The notes beneath the pieces were generated by a model that saw only the letters and a list, made by a program, of their open reading frames with translations, was not told the origin of the DNA and made no database searches. Shown in pieces: positions 41,456-50,221 of a DNA stretch of 53,589 nt. Within the stretch, counting starts at the first letter, position 1. Each line of letters opens with the position of its first letter. The position numbers were made by a program, and so were the translations under genes. Source of the DNA: an uncultured Planctomycetia bacterium (GTDB lineage: Bacteria; Planctomycetota; Phycisphaerae; FEN-1346; JAACEH01); contig CAIYVX010000089.1 of assembly GCA_903929765.1 (NCBI GenBank), positions 1 through 53,589 of the forward strand. Reading direction: 5' to 3'.

Positions 41456-41562
41456 CCAATATCCAACACTCAACAACCAATATCCAATCATGAAGTGCGG
41501 ATTCCGAATCGGGAGCTTTTCCCTTGATGATTGGATATTGAGTGTTGGATATTGGATATTCG
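41456..41562. repeat. Large CCAATATCC inverted repeat
   Basis: Left arm: CCAATATCCAACACTCAA and CCAATATCCAATCATGAA. Right arm: TTGATGATTGGATATTGAG and TGTTGGATATTGGATATTCGC. The arms of about 35-40 bases pair around TGCGGATTCCGAATCGGG. A diverged copy is at 34847-34935. It has the form of a small non-coding element. Confidence 0.85.
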
Positions 41563-41641
41563 CCGTTTATTATTGCGGCGTGTAATTCAAAGATGTGCCG
41601 GAAAAACCAGAAGCACGGTGCCAGCCCCCACGGTGAAATGA

Positions 41642-44600
41642 ATGTTCAAAAAAGTCATGATGGTCCTCATCAGCATCCTCGCCATGATCGTCGTGGCCCT
41701 CCTCCTGGCCCGCGTCGGCGGCCTGGACGCCAAGAAGATCCTCAATCTCCTCCCCATCAGCCCCCAGCAGGTCACCGGCACCGGCAACACCTCGCTGCGG
41801 GTGGGCGTGGGCAACCAGGGCCCCGGCGCCGGCCGCTTCGAACTCATCGTCCGCGACAAGACCGGACGCCTCAAAAAAGTCATCCGCGCCGAAATGCACC
41901 CCGAAGCCTCCGGCCGCGCCAACCTCGTCAACCCCGTCATTCTCCTCTACGACGAAAAGGGCCAACAAACTTCCATTGCCGCCCCCAACGGCTTTTTCGA
42001 CAGCGACGGCATTATCGGCGACCTTGACGACATCAAACGCGGCGCCCTCACCGGCGGCGTCACCATTCGCCATAATCACGCCTCGCCCGACGACCCCGCC
42101 GACGACCTCGTCGCCACCATGGACCACATCGACTACGATCAGAAGTCCTCCCTGCTCTCCACCGACGACGCCGTCAAAATCCGCAGCCCCGAAAACGACG
42201 TCGACGCCATCGGCCTGCGCATTTTCCTCGTCCCGGAGAAAGAAAAAAAGAACGCCGCCCCTGAGAATAAGAACACGATCAAAGAAATTCAGTTCCTCAA
42301 GGAAGTCCACATCGTCATGCGCCGCCAGAGCGGCAAGTTTTCCCTCGGCCTGGGAACCGAAACCGGTCCGGCGGCCCCGCCGACGGCTACGGTCCCGGCT
42401 GACACGGCGACGGCCAAAACATCGCCGGCCCCGGCCTCGGCTGCGGTCGCCAAAGCCGCCGGCCCGCAACCGTATAAGTTCACCCTCAAGGGCCACGTCA
42501 AGGCCGTCCAGGAAGGCAGCAGCCTGACCGGCGCCGACGAACTGGTCCTGGTCGTCCGCTCCAAGAGCGGCGCCGGCGGTCTCGGCGGCAGCGACCGCAG
42601 CGGGGCCGTTCGCTCCGACTCCAGACCCGCCGGCGTTCATTCCGCGACCACCCCCCTCCGTGCCCCGCCCGCCGGCAGCCCCGCGACCAAACCGGCCCCG
42701 AAAGCCGCCGGGACGACCATGGATATCGTCTGCGACGGGCCGCTGGTCATCAATCCCCTCACCGACCCCGCAGCTCCGGAAATGAGCCTTGCCGCCAAAG
42801 CCGCCGACGGCCGGGAAGTCGTCCTGGTGAACAACGACCTGCGGACCCGCAGCGCCACGCTCGATTATGACGGCGGCACCGGCGCGGGCCTCCTGACCCG
42901 GACCGAAAAGTCGCCCGTCGATATCGTCCAGGGAGCCACCAAGATCGTCGGCGACAAGGTCCGCTTCAACCGCGCCGCCGGAACGGTCCACGTCGATGGC
43001 CCCGGCCGGCTCGATTCGGTCAGTGGTGCCGGCGGCATGGACCTGGGCGGCCCGGTTTCCACCACCTCCTCCAAGGAACCCTTCGTGGCCATCTGGAAAA
43101 CCGGGATGCAGGCCGGCCTGGGCCAGCGGACGGTCCATCGCGGCGAAGCGAAGCCGGCCGAGCCTGCGAAGACGACCATTCAGTGGGCCAGGTTCGCCGG
43201 CGACGCCGTACTCCGCCAGGGTGCCCAGTCGCTCTCGGGCCAGGAACTCGGCGTGGACCTCTTTGACGCGACGGATGAGGGTAAGCAGGCGATTCGCCGC
43301 GTGACCGGCCAGGGCCAGGTCGCCGCCTCGCAGCCGGGGTCGGGCCAGCAGGCCATGGTCGGCGATCTGGCCTGCGAAAACATGCGTTTGGATTTCGTCC
43401 GCAACGCCGACGGCACCAGCCGCCCGGAAACCCTTTTCGCCAAAGGCAAGGTCGTGGGCACCCAGGCCGACGGCGGCATCGAGGCCGGCGAAATGAAAAT
43501 CATCTTCGCCCCGGACCCCAAAGCCCCGACCAAGAGCAAGGCCGTGGGCCTCGTCGCCGACCACAACGTCCGCGTGCGCCAGAAGGCCATGTACGCCGAG
43601 GCCGAGCACCTGGAGACCGACGAAACCGGCGACAATCTCCTCCTCGTCGGCGCCGAGGCCCCCTACTGGGCCATGGCCCAGCAAGGGCCGAACAAAATTC
43701 GCGGCCCGAAAATCGCCATGTCCAAATCAAAGCAATACGTCGATGTCGCCGGCGCGGGCGACATGGAAATCTCCGTCGACCGCGACATGGAAGGCCGCAA
43801 GCTCAAGGAACCCTCCCCCCTCCACCTCGACTGGAAGCGCCACATGACCTTCGACGGGCCGAAGAACGTCGCCCATTTCAGCGGCGCCGCCCGGACCCGC
43901 ATGCCCACCGCCTCGGTCGACTCCGAAGATTTGTGGGTCTTCTTCACGGCCGCGCCGGCCAAATCCCCCTCTCCCTTGGGAGAGGGTGCCCCGTCAGGGG
44001 CGGGTGAGGGGTTGAGGCCGAGAACCGTCGGCCATGCTGACTCCCCCCCGACCGACCAGATGTTCAAGAACAAATCCTTGAGCCGCCTCGTCGCCCTGGA
44101 AAAGGTGACGGCCCGCAGCATCGATACGCCGCCTGACCCCAAGGACGACCTTGAAGCGGCCACGATCCGCTGCGAGCGGCTCGAATATTCCGCCGACGAC
44201 GCGAAAGCCTACGTTCCTGTGCCGGGGACGCTGGAAATTCTCTCCGTCGGCCGCGACCCGGAGACGACCTCGCCGTTCCAGCGAGCGCCGCACAGCACGG
44301 TCAACGTGGCCTGGAAAAAAGAAATGATTTTCGATCGCGGCAAGACGGCGCTCGGCTACTTCTCCGGCGACGTGGCCTGTGAAATCAAGGATACCGCCGG
44401 AAAGTTTTCCGGCAAGACCGGCTCAAAATCCGCGGCCGCAGGCGGCTCCAGCGGCCTGACCACCCTCTATTGCCAGGACCTGCGCCTCTATTTCCAGAAC
44501 GAACTTGCCGCCCTCGACGCCGCTTCTTCTTCTCACCCCTCTCCCGGGTCGGGTGGCATGGCGGCCGATGTTGGCCGCCATGAATCCAAGACGCCCGATG

Positions 44601-45007
44601 GGACATCTTCGCTTCTTCACCCCTCTCCCTTGGGAGAGGGTGGCCCCGCTTCGGGGCCGGGTGAGGGGTTGAGGCCGGCAACCGCTCCAAGTTCTGGGAA
44701 TCACGGCCTGACCCTGACCCAACTCGTAGCCTCCGTCAACGTTTCTTTCCGCGACGGCGACCGGCAGGCCCGCGCCGCCCGGGCCACTTACGACCGCAGC
44801 CGCGACCTGGTCGACCTGGTCGGCACGCGCGACCGTCCCGCCGACATCTGGAGCGCCAAGGAACAGACCTTCGATCCAACCAAAACCTCGAAGGACAACT
44901 CGCAACAATTCAACCGCGTCACCGGCGAGCGCGTCCGCTACTGGCGCACCAGCGGCGCCGCCGAAATCATCAACCCCGGCGCCATCACGATCACCCCGGG
45001 GAAGTAG
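41642..45007 (+). CDS. Giant LptC/OstA-like lipopolysaccharide-transport protein with translated repeats
   Basis: ATG at 41642 follows GGTGAA. Residues 1-26 form a signal anchor (MFKKVMMVLISILAMIVVALLL). Residues about 60-220 match the LptC fold (IVRDKTGRLKKVIRAEMHPEASG, DNAAPNGF-like 'PNGFFDSDG', GGVTIRHNHA). Later parts repeat the OstA/LptA-like theme (VICDGPLVI, RNADGTSRPETLFAKGKVVG, LDWKRHMTFDGPKNVAHFSG, VNVAWKKEMIFDRGKTALGYFSGDV). It should bridge inner and outer membrane in lipopolysaccharide export. At 1,121 residues it is several times larger than LptC or LptA. Residues about 774-790 and 964-1009 are translated repeat elements (PSPLGEGAPSGAGEG; HPSPLGEGGPASGPGEG). It lies next to kdsC, as lptC often does. 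Confidence 0.82.
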   Translation: MFKKVMMVLISILAMIVVALLLARVGGLDAKKILNLLPISPQQVTGTGNTSLRVGVGNQGPGAGRFELIVRDKTGRLKKVIRAEMHPEASGRANLVNPVILLYDEKGQQTSIAAPNGFFDSDGIIGDLDDIKRGALTGGVTIRHNHASPDDPADDLVATMDHIDYDQKSSLLSTDDAVKIRSPENDVDAIGLRIFLVPEKEKKNAAPENKNTIKEIQFLKEVHIVMRRQSGKFSLGLGTETGPAAPPTATVPADTATAKTSPAPASAAVAKAAGPQPYKFTLKGHVKAVQEGSSLTGADELVLVVRSKSGAGGLGGSDRSGAVRSDSRPAGVHSATTPLRAPPAGSPATKPAPKAAGTTMDIVCDGPLVINPLTDPAAPEMSLAAKAADGREVVLVNNDLRTRSATLDYDGGTGAGLLTRTEKSPVDIVQGATKIVGDKVRFNRAAGTVHVDGPGRLDSVSGAGGMDLGGPVSTTSSKEPFVAIWKTGMQAGLGQRTVHRGEAKPAEPAKTTIQWARFAGDAVLRQGAQSLSGQELGVDLFDATDEGKQAIRRVTGQGQVAASQPGSGQQAMVGDLACENMRLDFVRNADGTSRPETLFAKGKVVGTQADGGIEAGEMKIIFAPDPKAPTKSKAVGLVADHNVRVRQKAMYAEAEHLETDETGDNLLLVGAEAPYWAMAQQGPNKIRGPKIAMSKSKQYVDVAGAGDMEISVDRDMEGRKLKEPSPLHLDWKRHMTFDGPKNVAHFSGAARTRMPTASVDSEDLWVFFTAAPAKSPSPLGEGAPSGAGEGLRPRTVGHADSPPTDQMFKNKSLSRLVALEKVTARSIDTPPDPKDDLEAATIRCERLEYSADDAKAYVPVPGTLEILSVGRDPETTSPFQRAPHSTVNVAWKKEMIFDRGKTALGYFSGDVACEIKDTAGKFSGKTGSKSAAAGGSSGLTTLYCQDLRLYFQNELAALDAASSSHPSPGSGGMAADVGRHESKTPDGTSSLLHPSPLGEGGPASGPGEGLRPATAPSSGNHGLTLTQLVASVNVSFRDGDRQARAARATYDRSRDLVDLVGTRDRPADIWSAKEQTFDPTKTSKDNSQQFNRVTGERVRYWRTSGAAEIINPGAITITPGK
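43965..44012 (+). repeat. CTCTCCC/GGGAGAGGG element inside the lptC-like gene
   Basis: It runs CCCCTCTCCC, TTGGGAGAGGG, CCCCGTCAGGGG and ends GGGTGAGGGG; it is translated in frame. Confidence 0.85.
44534..44669 (+). repeat. Composite of a CACCC element with a GGGTGGCATGG hairpin inside the lptC-like gene
   Basis: 44534-44549 is the left end of a CACCCCTCTCCC element. It is broken off by a GGGTGGCATGGCGGC/GGCCGCCATG hairpin (44551-44582), and a complete CACCCCTCTCCC...GGGTGAGGGG element follows at 44618-44669. All is read in frame as about 45 residues. Confidence 0.85.
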
Positions 45008-45011
45008 TTAT

Positions 45012-45126
45012 GTAGGGCGGTTGCGCCGTTTGCAGCCGCCATAATCAAAGGCTCTTCTTCCGCTCGCCGTTGCCGTCTCCGGGTGCCACACTTTGAAGCC
45101 CCGGCTGTATCGGGGCCAAAGTGTGT
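45012..45126 (+). repeat. GTAG-headed unit and CACACTTTG hairpin after the lptC-like gene
   Basis: 45012-45040 is GTAGGGCGGTTGCGCCG...GCAGCCGCC, followed by the CTCTTCTTCCGCTCGCCG segment also found near 34540 and 46270. 45081-45126 starts GGGTGCCACACTTTG and closes with GGGGCCAAAGTGTG. Confidence 0.8.
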
Positions 45127-45208
45127 TCTTTGTCTCAGCCTGTGCGCTCAACGCATTGGCACTATTCATGCGAGAATAAGTATAATCTTGAGCATTGAGG
45201 GGCGAGGC

Positions 45209-46222
45209 ATGACCAACTGGTCGAAAGTGGTCGCGGTGGTGCCCGGCGGGTCGAACACCGACCTGGTGGCCGGGCCGGTCAAACTGGTCGGACCGGGCGA
45301 GTTGGCCCTCGGCGGGCGGCTGATGATCGGGCCGGGCGGAAAAAGTCGAAACGTGGCCCAGATGATGGCGGCCTGGCTCGGACCGGGCCGCGTCGCCTTT
45401 TTGGGGCGCACCCTGGCCGCGGAAAAGTTTGGGGAATTGGACGGGCGTCCGGCGGGAGCGGAATTAGACAAATACGTTTACTCGCTCCTGGCCCAGGTGC
45501 CGATGGCAGCCCTGGAGCGGGCGGGCGTGGTGACAGATTTCGTGCGTCGCGTCTCCTTTGCCGGGACCGCCGGCGGTGCGGCAGCTATCCTGGTCAACGC
45601 GGAAGGCGAAAACACGATCTACGTTTTGCCGGGCGTCAACGCCGAGTTTTCGGCGGCCGACGTGGAAGCTGCTGCCGAGATTTTTGCCGCGGCTGGCCGC
45701 ACCGGGCGCGGCGTGTTGCCGCTGGCCCTGGAGATTCCCCCGGCGACGGCCCTAACGGCGGCGCGGCTGGCCCGCCGTTACGGGCTGAAGGTCGTGCTCG
45801 ACCCCGGCGGCTTGAGCCAGGGCCAGGAGTGCGGCGAACTCTTGCGGCTCGTCGACGTCCTGAAGCCCAACGAGCACGAGGCCCAAATGCTGACCGGCAT
45901 GGCCGTGACGGATGAGCGTTCGGCGCTCGAAGCGGCCCGAATTTTGCGCGAGCGCCACGGCCTGGACCAACTGGTGACCACTTGCGGCCCTCGCGGCGTC
46001 TGGGTGGTTGACCGACGCGGGGCCAGATTCCACGCCGCCCTACCTTTGGCTCGCGTGGTCGACACCACCGGCTGCGGCGATCAGTTCATGGCCGTTCTCT
46101 GCGCCGGTCTGGCCGAGGGACTTTCGCTGGACGAGGCGATCCCCCAGGCCGTCCGCGCCGCCGGGCTTCAAGCCGGCCGTCCTGGGATTCAGCCGGTGAC
46201 ACGCGCCGAGGCCGGGGTATAG
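45209..46222 (+). CDS. PfkB-family carbohydrate kinase (ribokinase-like)
   Basis: ATG at 45209 follows GAGGGGCGAGG. The 337-residue protein has the PfkB fold: VPGGSNTDLV near the start, GGRLMIGPGGKSRNVAQMMAAW (the glycine pair of PfkB signature 1), KVVLDPGG and LKPNEHEAQMLTG. The ATP/anion-hole loop is VVDTTGCGDQFMAVLCAGLAEG. TGCGDQF differs from the usual GAGDxF by Cys for Ala; the catalytic Asp is present. It phosphorylates a sugar, nucleoside or related metabolite, which cannot be named. It is the first gene after the compositional switch at about 45.1 kb. Confidence 0.9.
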   Translation: MTNWSKVVAVVPGGSNTDLVAGPVKLVGPGELALGGRLMIGPGGKSRNVAQMMAAWLGPGRVAFLGRTLAAEKFGELDGRPAGAELDKYVYSLLAQVPMAALERAGVVTDFVRRVSFAGTAGGAAAILVNAEGENTIYVLPGVNAEFSAADVEAAAEIFAAAGRTGRGVLPLALEIPPATALTAARLARRYGLKVVLDPGGLSQGQECGELLRLVDVLKPNEHEAQMLTGMAVTDERSALEAARILRERHGLDQLVTTCGPRGVWVVDRRGARFHAALPLARVVDTTGCGDQFMAVLCAGLAEGLSLDEAIPQAVRAAGLQAGRPGIQPVTRAEAGV

Positions 46223-46234
46223 CGGACGAGTTAT

Positions 46235-46292
46235 GTAGGGTGGCTGCTTGCAGCCACGCGGCAATAAAACGCTCTTCTTCCGCTTGCCGCGG
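46235..46292 (+). repeat. GTAG-headed hairpin with CTCTTCTTCCGC tail
   Basis: 46235-46260 is GTAGGGTGGCTGC-TT-GCAGCCACGC; the 30 bases after it match those after the unit at 45012. Confidence 0.8.
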
Positions 46293-46380
46293 CTGTCTCC
46301 AGGTGCTATATTTTGAAGGTCTGACGAACAGGGGTTTATCTCGCCCTGACCGGTGAGTTATATACGGAGAAGAATAGGTA

Positions 46381-47364
46381 ATGACGGACAAGGAAAACGC
46401 CCTGCGGATCATCCGTTTCAACAACCCTGAGCGAATTGTCGGCGGCTTGCCCGCCCACTGCCTCGCTTATCATGGCTGCAACCACGAAGGCTACCTTGGC
46501 GGCGGGCACCACCTGCCTGTCGGCTCCACGTGGGTCGACATCTGGGGCACCACCTGGCATAGAGAGCATGAGGGCGTCATGGGTTTCCCACGTGGCCACC
46601 CCCTGGCGGAAGTCGCTGCGCTGAAAAACTACGTTTGGCCGAATCCCGATGACGAGCGGATCTCGAACGCCCTCTATGAAGGCCGCCGCCAGTTCCCCGG
46701 CGGCGATCTCTTCCTGGCCGGGTTCCATCGCGACACGCTTTGGGAAAAGGCCTACATGCTCGTGGGCATGGAAAACATGATGATCTACTTTCACACCGAG
46801 CCAGACTTTGTTCGTGAGGTGCTGCGCGGCATTATGGACTTCCAGCTCGCCATCGCCCGTCACTACCTCTCCTGTGGTATTGAGGTGGCCATGTGCAGCG
46901 ACGACCTGGGCACGCAGCGTGGGCCGCTCCTGGGTCCGCGCATCCTGCGGGAATTCCTCGTGCCGGAGTATCGCCGGCTCTTCGACCTGTATCGGTCAAA
47001 GAACGTTCTGATCAGCTTCCACTCCTGTGGTTGTGTTGAAGAGATCGTCGGCGACCTGATGGAACTCGGGGTTAACGTGCTCAACCCGGTGCAGGCGACG
47101 GCTAACGATCAGGTCAAGGTGCGGCGGCTGACACAGGGGCGGATGGCCCTCCAGGGCGGCGTCAGCACGGCCACGATCATGGACGGCCCGGTCGAGCGGA
47201 TCGTGCTGGAAACGCGGCGGGCCATGTGGCGGCTGGGCCGCGAGGGCGGCTACTTCTGTGGTCCGGACCAGGACCTGCCGTTTCCCCAGGCCCACCTCGA
47301 CGCCGTGCATCAGACCATCGAAGCCCAAGGCCGCTATCCCCTGAACGACCCAGATGCTTCTTGA
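46381..47364 (+). CDS. Second URO-D-family protein (methyltransferase-like)
   Basis: The 327-residue protein shares FHSCGCVEEIVGDLMELGVNVLNPVQATAN with the HxCG/NPVQ block of the protein at 20089-21336, and ends with an active-site-like MALQGGVSTATIMDGPVERIVLETRRAM. It lacks the typical start (the region corresponding to ERVRAALNHQQPDRVP is shortened to ENALRIIRFNNPERI). The HxCG motif again points to a corrinoid-type methyltransferase or an unassigned URO-D enzyme, not to HemE. It is preceded 158 bases upstream by the PfkB kinase; shared transcription is possible. Confidence 0.85.
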   Translation: MTDKENALRIIRFNNPERIVGGLPAHCLAYHGCNHEGYLGGGHHLPVGSTWVDIWGTTWHREHEGVMGFPRGHPLAEVAALKNYVWPNPDDERISNALYEGRRQFPGGDLFLAGFHRDTLWEKAYMLVGMENMMIYFHTEPDFVREVLRGIMDFQLAIARHYLSCGIEVAMCSDDLGTQRGPLLGPRILREFLVPEYRRLFDLYRSKNVLISFHSCGCVEEIVGDLMELGVNVLNPVQATANDQVKVRRLTQGRMALQGGVSTATIMDGPVERIVLETRRAMWRLGREGGYFCGPDQDLPFPQAHLDAVHQTIEAQGRYPLNDPDAS

Positions 47365-47718
47365 GGGGTAAAAAACAAAAAGGGGACGGAGCACTTTTTA
47401 GACCGTCATAACCCAACCGCGCCACCAATCAACCCACTTTTTATATCTTATAGTACGCTCAATAATCTTCCAAACGCCGTCGCCGAATTTCCTACAGGGA
47501 AATTGTTTTCAACTTAATTTCCCTATAGGACAGTTTCTGCCCTTAAGACCAGTTCGCCCGCTCGCCCCAAACCACCGCAATTTCGCGCCTAACTCCAATC
47601 CCCGCCGAGTTTTATCGGCGCTCGATCCCGCCCGCCAGGCCGTTCGCCCCGCGCCGACATCTCAAAAACTCAGAATCTATACAAATCCTAAACCTGGGAT
47701 ATCCTCAAATCAATCCGG
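47365..47718. other. Intergenic region with an isolated long hairpin
   Basis: This is one of the most AT-rich stretches of the window near 47430-47530. TCCTACAGGGAAATT (47490-47504) and AATTTCCCTATAGGA (47516-47530) form a 15-base stem with one mismatch around an 11-base loop, with no T-run. It belongs to none of the repeat families listed. It may be an operator or an RNA hairpin. No promoter or gene could be assigned. Confidence 0.6.
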
Positions 47719-48750
47719 TTACAGTTCAATCACCGCTTTGAGCACGCCGTCCTTGTACCCGTCGACCAGGAGAAACGCTTCGGTCACGCGGTCGAGCGGG
47801 AAACGGTGGGTGATCCAGGGTTTGACGTCCACCTTGCCCTGAGCCACCAGTTCCAGCGCCTGGCGGGCGCTGTGGGCGCTGCGGCGGATGAATTGGACGG
47901 TGAGCTGCTTGCGGCGCGGGTGGCTGGCCGGGATGGTGATCTGGTCCACCGGCGGAATGCCGATGGCGGCGACGCGACCGCCGATGGCCGCCAGCGTGAG
48001 GGCCTGCGGCAGGCCGTCGACGGAGTTGGTCGCTTCGTAAACCACGTCGGCCCCTAGACGATCGGTCAGTTTGAGCACGGCGGCCAGCGGTTCTTCCTTG
48101 GTGACGTTGACGGTGTGGGTGGCCCCGCGGCGGCGGGCCAGGTCGAGGCGGTAGTCAAGCTTGTCGGTAACGATGATCCGCGTGGCCCCGGCCGTGCGGA
48201 CCATTTCGAGAACCGCCTGGCCGATGCTCCCCGCGCCGACGATGACGACCCAGTCGCCGGGGCGGCAGGGCACGAGGTTGTAGGCGTGGATGCCGACCTG
48301 GAGCGGTTCGAGCATCGCGGCTTCGGCGAAGCTCATCGAGTCGGGAATGGCGATGCACTGTTCCTCGCGGACCAGGACGAATTCCTGGAGGCAGCCGTCC
48401 ACCGGCGGCGTGCCGAAGAAGACGACATTGGGGCAGCAGTTGGGCCGGCCGGCCAGGCACTGGCGGCAGACCTTGCAGGAGACGCCGGGCTCAATGGCCA
48501 CGCGCTGGCCGACGCGGACGCAGCGGACCTCGTCGCCCAGGGCGACGACCTCGCCGGCGAACTCGTGGCCCACCGGCTGCGGGGCCTCGATGATCTGGTG
48601 GCCGATGCACATGTCGTTGAAATAGTGGACGTCGGAGCCGCAAACGCCGACGGCCCGGACACGGATCAAACATTGATCGCCGCGCGGCGTGGGCTTGGGA
48701 CGGTCTTCCAGACGCATGTCACGTTTGGCGTGGAGAACGGCGCATTTCAT
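47719..48750 (-). CDS. Zinc-dependent alcohol/polyol dehydrogenase (MDR family)
   Basis: The 343-residue protein has the medium-chain dehydrogenase/reductase layout: catalytic zinc ligands Cys37 and His62-Glu63, structural-zinc Cys92, 95, 98 and 105/106, and Glu148. The Rossmann motif VGAGSIGQAVL lies at 171-181, and TDKLDYRLDLARRRGATHTVN follows. VCGSDVHYFNDMCIGHQIIEAPQPVGHEFAG resembles sorbitol/xylitol dehydrogenases. It oxidises a polyol or secondary alcohol with NAD, substrate unknown. It starts 13 bases after tldE ends, so it belongs to the tldD-tldE transcript. Confidence 0.93.
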   Translation of the reverse strand: MKCAVLHAKRDMRLEDRPKPTPRGDQCLIRVRAVGVCGSDVHYFNDMCIGHQIIEAPQPVGHEFAGEVVALGDEVRCVRVGQRVAIEPGVSCKVCRQCLAGRPNCCPNVVFFGTPPVDGCLQEFVLVREEQCIAIPDSMSFAEAAMLEPLQVGIHAYNLVPCRPGDWVVIVGAGSIGQAVLEMVRTAGATRIIVTDKLDYRLDLARRRGATHTVNVTKEEPLAAVLKLTDRLGADVVYEATNSVDGLPQALTLAAIGGRVAAIGIPPVDQITIPASHPRRKQLTVQFIRRSAHSARQALELVAQGKVDVKPWITHRFPLDRVTEAFLLVDGYKDGVLKAVIEL

Positions 48751-48763
48751 GGGTTTTTCCTTA

Positions 48764-50107
48764 TCAGAAGCCGGTGGTACCGGTAAAGCGGAAACCGCGA
48801 ATTTTCATGGCCGGGCAGAGAACGCCCTCTTCGACCAGCCGCCGGGCGCGGGTCAGGCCGGCCGTGCGGGCGAAGGCCTCGAGGACGGCCTCGGTGAACC
48901 GGAGGTTCGTGATCGGGCCGACGATTTTGCCATTTTCAATGAGGAACGTGCCGTCGCGGGTCATGCCGGTGAGAACGGCTTTCATCTGCTCGACGACGTT
49001 GACGTAGTGGAAGCGCGTGACCAGCAACCCGCGCTTGGTGCCCGCGACGAGGCCGGCCAGCGATTCGCTGCCGCCGTCCATGACGAGGTTCACCGGCATG
49101 GCGCCGTAGGAAGAATATTTCGGCGGCAGGGCGTGGCCGGTGGAGGCGTGGCGGCCTGGTTCGCGTCCGGCCAGGTACGAGTCGTAGACGACGCCGACGG
49201 CCACTCCGCGCTCGATCAGTTTCACGCGTTTTCGCGGCACGCCCTCGAAGTCGAAGGGGAAGCCGCGCAGGCGCGCGTGGCGGGCGTTGTCGATGATGGT
49301 GATGGCCTCGCCGGTGATTTTCTGGCCGATCTTGCCGACCATGAAGCTCTGGCCTTCCTGGAGGGCTTTGGCCCCGAAACCGAGGAATCCGAGCATGGCC
49401 ACCAGCGATCCGACGGCGGCGGGTTCGAGGACGACGTCAATTTCGCCGGCATCGATGGGCTGCGGCTTGCGGCTGCGGACGGCTTTGCCGACGGAGTCGC
49501 GGATGACGCGGCGCGAGTCGAGACGGTCGAGTGAGAAGGCCTGGTCTTCGGCGAAACCCGACCCGTCGCCGCAAGTGACGACGGATTGGAACTGGGCGCC
49601 GGTGGACGAGTGGTAGGCCCGCACGCCGCGCGAGTTGGCGACGAGGATTTCGGCGGTCTGAGTCTGGACGAGTCCGGCGGCCTCGGCTTTTTTGCGGCGG
49701 GCGGCGGCGGCGAGTTGGGCGACGAGTTCGGCGCGGCGTTCCGGGGTGCAGTCGGCCGTGGCGGGGTCGAAGGCGGCGATGGGGCTGATTTTGCCGGGTT
49801 TGGGCAGGTGCTTGAAATCGTCGAGGCGCGGCCGCACGGCGGAAATTTCCTGGGCCTTGGCCAGGGTGGCCGCGATGGTGGCCTCGTCGAGAGCCTCGGC
49901 CTCGGCGACGCCGATGCGGCGGTCGGTCACGGTTCGGACACAGATCGAGGCGTGGCGCGAGCCGACGTTCTGGTGGATGACGTTTTTGGCGAAACGGGTG
50001 AGGTAGTCCTCGGCGGTCATCAGGACGACCTCGGTTTCCTCGGCCCGAGAGGCGGCCAGGACGGTTTCGGCGAGGCGGAGAAGTTCGTCTTTACCCTGGA
50101 GGTTCAT
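48764..50107 (-). CDS. tldE: TldE/PmbA metalloprotease partner subunit
   Basis: ATG at 50107 gives MNLQGKDELLRLAETVLAASRAEETEVVLM, the family start; the longer frame is repeat-derived. The 447-residue protein has TRFAKNVIHQNV, FEGVPRKRVKLIERGVAVGVVYDSYLAGREPGRHASTGHA and TRDGTFLIENGKIVGPITNLRFTEAVLEAF. TldE carries no metal site and pairs with TldD to form a barrel protease that trims unfolded peptides (known for TldDE in E. coli). It lies downstream of tldD, with 114 bases of hairpins between them. Confidence 0.94.
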   Translation of the reverse strand: MNLQGKDELLRLAETVLAASRAEETEVVLMTAEDYLTRFAKNVIHQNVGSRHASICVRTVTDRRIGVAEAEALDEATIAATLAKAQEISAVRPRLDDFKHLPKPGKISPIAAFDPATADCTPERRAELVAQLAAAARRKKAEAAGLVQTQTAEILVANSRGVRAYHSSTGAQFQSVVTCGDGSGFAEDQAFSLDRLDSRRVIRDSVGKAVRSRKPQPIDAGEIDVVLEPAAVGSLVAMLGFLGFGAKALQEGQSFMVGKIGQKITGEAITIIDNARHARLRGFPFDFEGVPRKRVKLIERGVAVGVVYDSYLAGREPGRHASTGHALPPKYSSYGAMPVNLVMDGGSESLAGLVAGTKRGLLVTRFHYVNVVEQMKAVLTGMTRDGTFLIENGKIVGPITNLRFTEAVLEAFARTAGLTRARRLVEEGVLCPAMKIRGFRFTGTTGF

Positions 50108-50118
50108 GATTATCTCTC

Positions 50119-50218
50119 GTGGCACAGCCGCCCTCGGCTGTGGACTTTTTTCTGTTTTCGCCCCAGCCGGGGGCGGCTGGGCCACATGTTTTACCGCGTG
50201 GCTGCAAGCAGCCACCCA
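50119..50218. repeat. Hairpins between tldD and tldE
   Basis: 50119-50145 is GTGGCACAGCC...GGCTGTGG; a second CCAGCCG...CGGCTGG follows; and 50196-50218 is the reverse of a GTAG-type GGTGGCTGC-TT-GCAGCCACG unit. Confidence 0.7.
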
Positions 50219-50221
50219 TCA

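Noticed and set aside
45000-45210. Origin of replication at the skew switch
   Set aside because: Not called as a feature: no DnaA-box cluster, dnaA, gidA or parAB is visible, so only the skew itself is reported.
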